From CAYLHB01 sp964383505 (lineage in GTDB: Bacteria; Patescibacteriota; Minisyncoccia; Phycocordibacterales; UBA12088), in contig CAYLHB010000015.1 in the NCBI GenBank assembly GCA_964383505.1, positions 1 to 21,843 on the forward strand: 21,843 bases of DNA, written 5' to 3'. The notes below the pieces were generated by a model. That model did no database searches, was not told where the DNA came from, and saw nothing but the letters and a program-made list of their open reading frames with translations. The position numbers and the translations under genes are program-made. Below are positions 21,221-21,843 of the stretch, in pieces. How positions within the stretch are numbered: position 1 is the first letter of the stretch; each line of letters begins with the position of its first letter.

Positions 21221-21238
21221 AGAATGGGGGTCACTTCA

Positions 21239-21827
21239 AAGTGTCATCAGCCATACACGCGCGAGGAAGAATTGGATCGGCAGTTATCATCGCTTATTCA
21301 AAAAGTTTCTTTGCCTGTGGATTGGGCGGAAAAATTGCTAGCAATGGCGGAGCGGGACAAAGCGAAGTCCGCCCTATCCGCCTCTGCTTTTGTTCAGAAA
21401 GCCCAAAACAAAATCCGCGCCATAAATATCAAACTCCAGCGTCTTTTAGATGGCTATTTGGAGCAGGGACATTGAGCGCGAAGTGTATCGCGAGCAAAAA
21501 GCCGTCTTGTTATCCGAAAAGAAGACGCTGGAAGAAAAAATGGCGCGGATTGAACAAAAGCAGAATGATTGGCTCGAACCGTTTGAGAATTGGATAAAAG
21601 TCGCTACGAACCTCGTCAAAATCGCAAGGGATAGCAACTTTCAAGAGAAGAAGGTTGCTGCCAAAGAAATCTTTGGCTCGAACCTCCGTTTGGCGAGCCG
21701 CGCCCTGCGCGGCGATCCTGTTTTTCCTCACCTTTTCGTGCTTCGCGCGGCTGAATCAGTGGGCAAAAAGCCCGAAAGTCAAATTTTGGTGCCCTCGGCA
21801 GGAATCGAACCCACATCTCTCCCTTAG
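21239..21827 (+). pseudogene. 3' remnant of a large serine recombinase
   Basis: The frame entering from the IS end begins KCHQPYTREEELDRQLSSL, the segment that follows the zinc ribbon in large serine recombinases of Patescibacteria. Then come QKVSLPVDWAEKL, KLQRLLDGYLEQ, DIEREVYREQKAVLLSEKK and AAKEIFGSNLRL, all typical of the coiled-coil C-terminal part. The catalytic N-terminal domain and zinc ribbon are missing. One extra G in the GGG at 21466-21468 splits the frame; deleting it restores it. The frame runs on into the tRNA-Arg gene and stops at 21827, an ending common for elements integrated at tRNA genes. Confidence 0.78.
21697..21713. other. GC-rich hairpin near the end of the recombinase remnant
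   Basis: GCCGCGC (21697-21703) pairs with GCGCGGC (21707-21713) over a CCT loop. It lies within the recombinase remnant's frame, past its recognisable conserved end, and may mark the start of noncoding DNA before the tRNA gene. Confidence 0.4.
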
Positions 21828-21843
21828 GACGGGATAGCTCTAT
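21787..21843 (-). tRNA. tRNA-Arg (anticodon CCT), 3' part, CCA encoded
   Basis: On the minus strand the 3' end reads GAGGGC followed by ACCA. The T-arm has loop TTCGATT, and the anticodon loop GTCCTAA carries CCT in a stem of CCC/GGG. The 5' part lies outside the window. The serine-recombinase remnant reads into it from the plus strand, suggesting the tRNA 3' end was an attachment site. Here CCA is encoded, unlike in the tRNA-Leu at the other end. Confidence 0.85.

Larger units (their letters stand above)
20076..21238 (+). mobile_element. IS3-family insertion sequence
   Basis: The element is about 1163 bp. The left end TGACCTGACCCCCAAAAT continuing to TTTAGACA (20076-20100) and the right end (21214-21238), TGTCTAAAGAATGGGGGTCA then CTTCA, are imperfect inverted repeats of about 25 bp sharing TGACCCCCA and TTTAGACA. 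Inside are orfA, an A6G frameshift site and orfB with DDE motifs, all typical of IS3. The bases next to the ends (AAC on the left, AAG on the right) do not show a convincing target duplication. Different genes lie on the two sides. Confidence 0.9.

Noticed and set aside
20070..21239. TTCAA as a 5-bp target duplication of the IS
   Set aside because: It would require ends of different length relative to the shared TGACCCCC core and ignores the TGA at both outer ends.
1..21843. Any other CRISPR array or rRNA gene
   Set aside because: No regular direct repeats and no rRNA-like conserved segments were seen.

Overview
The window looks like a piece of a Candidate Phyla Radiation (Patescibacteria, probably Parcubacteria/Paceibacteria-like) chromosome. 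The signs are a tandem family of short two-helix pilins of the type common in these genomes, a compact four-repeat S1 protein, a remnant of the large serine recombinase common in this group that runs into a tRNA gene, a single GyrA, and several small lone enzymes. This assignment is an inference from gene types and is not a phylogenetic test.

Layout. Positions 1-53 are the 3' part of tRNA-Leu(TAG). Positions about 98-239 form a possible structured RNA. From 277 to 8164 every gene is on the minus strand: six pilin-like genes in tandem, an orphan membrane-anchored solute-binding protein, a methyltransferase, gyrA, a small membrane protein and a metallo-beta-lactamase-fold protein. rpsA (plus) follows with its own promoter and a hairpin leader. 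Next come a zincin peptidase, and a response regulator and a cytoplasmic histidine kinase that converge and overlap by 46 bp. rnpB (12180-12768) is next. It is unusually long because three peripheral arms are each closed by nearly the same 12-15 bp helix. A DUF192 gene and msrB complete the resident block.

From 18850 down to 13785 lies a self-contained minus-strand cassette with one promoter, one strong intrinsic terminator and about nine phage-like genes: a zinc-ribbon protein, a metallophosphoesterase with a possible N-terminal helix-turn-helix, small membrane proteins, a nucleoside 2-deoxyribosyltransferase, a second frameshifted deoxyribosyltransferase-like gene and an HNH-like protein. 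About 680 bp of hairpin-rich noncoding DNA follows, then an XRE regulator, a truncated membrane-protein gene, an IS3-family element (20076-21238), and the 3' remnant of a serine recombinase running into tRNA-Arg(CCT). This right end has the look of a decayed integration site.

Two signals cut across the annotation. First, resident genes (gyrA, the methyltransferase, msrB, the zincin gene, and with weaker boxes the MBL gene, the first pilin gene and the kinase) have a -10-like hexamer exactly 6 nt before the ATG and mostly no Shine-Dalgarno sequence. In five places, including rnpB, the hexamer is preceded by TGG. rnpB places +1 at the same distance, so these mRNAs are predicted to be leaderless. 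Cassette genes mostly start with good GGAG-type Shine-Dalgarno sites, which fits a foreign origin. Second, the three matching rnpB arms show covariation and look like spread of one helix to three peripheral sites of a single RNA.
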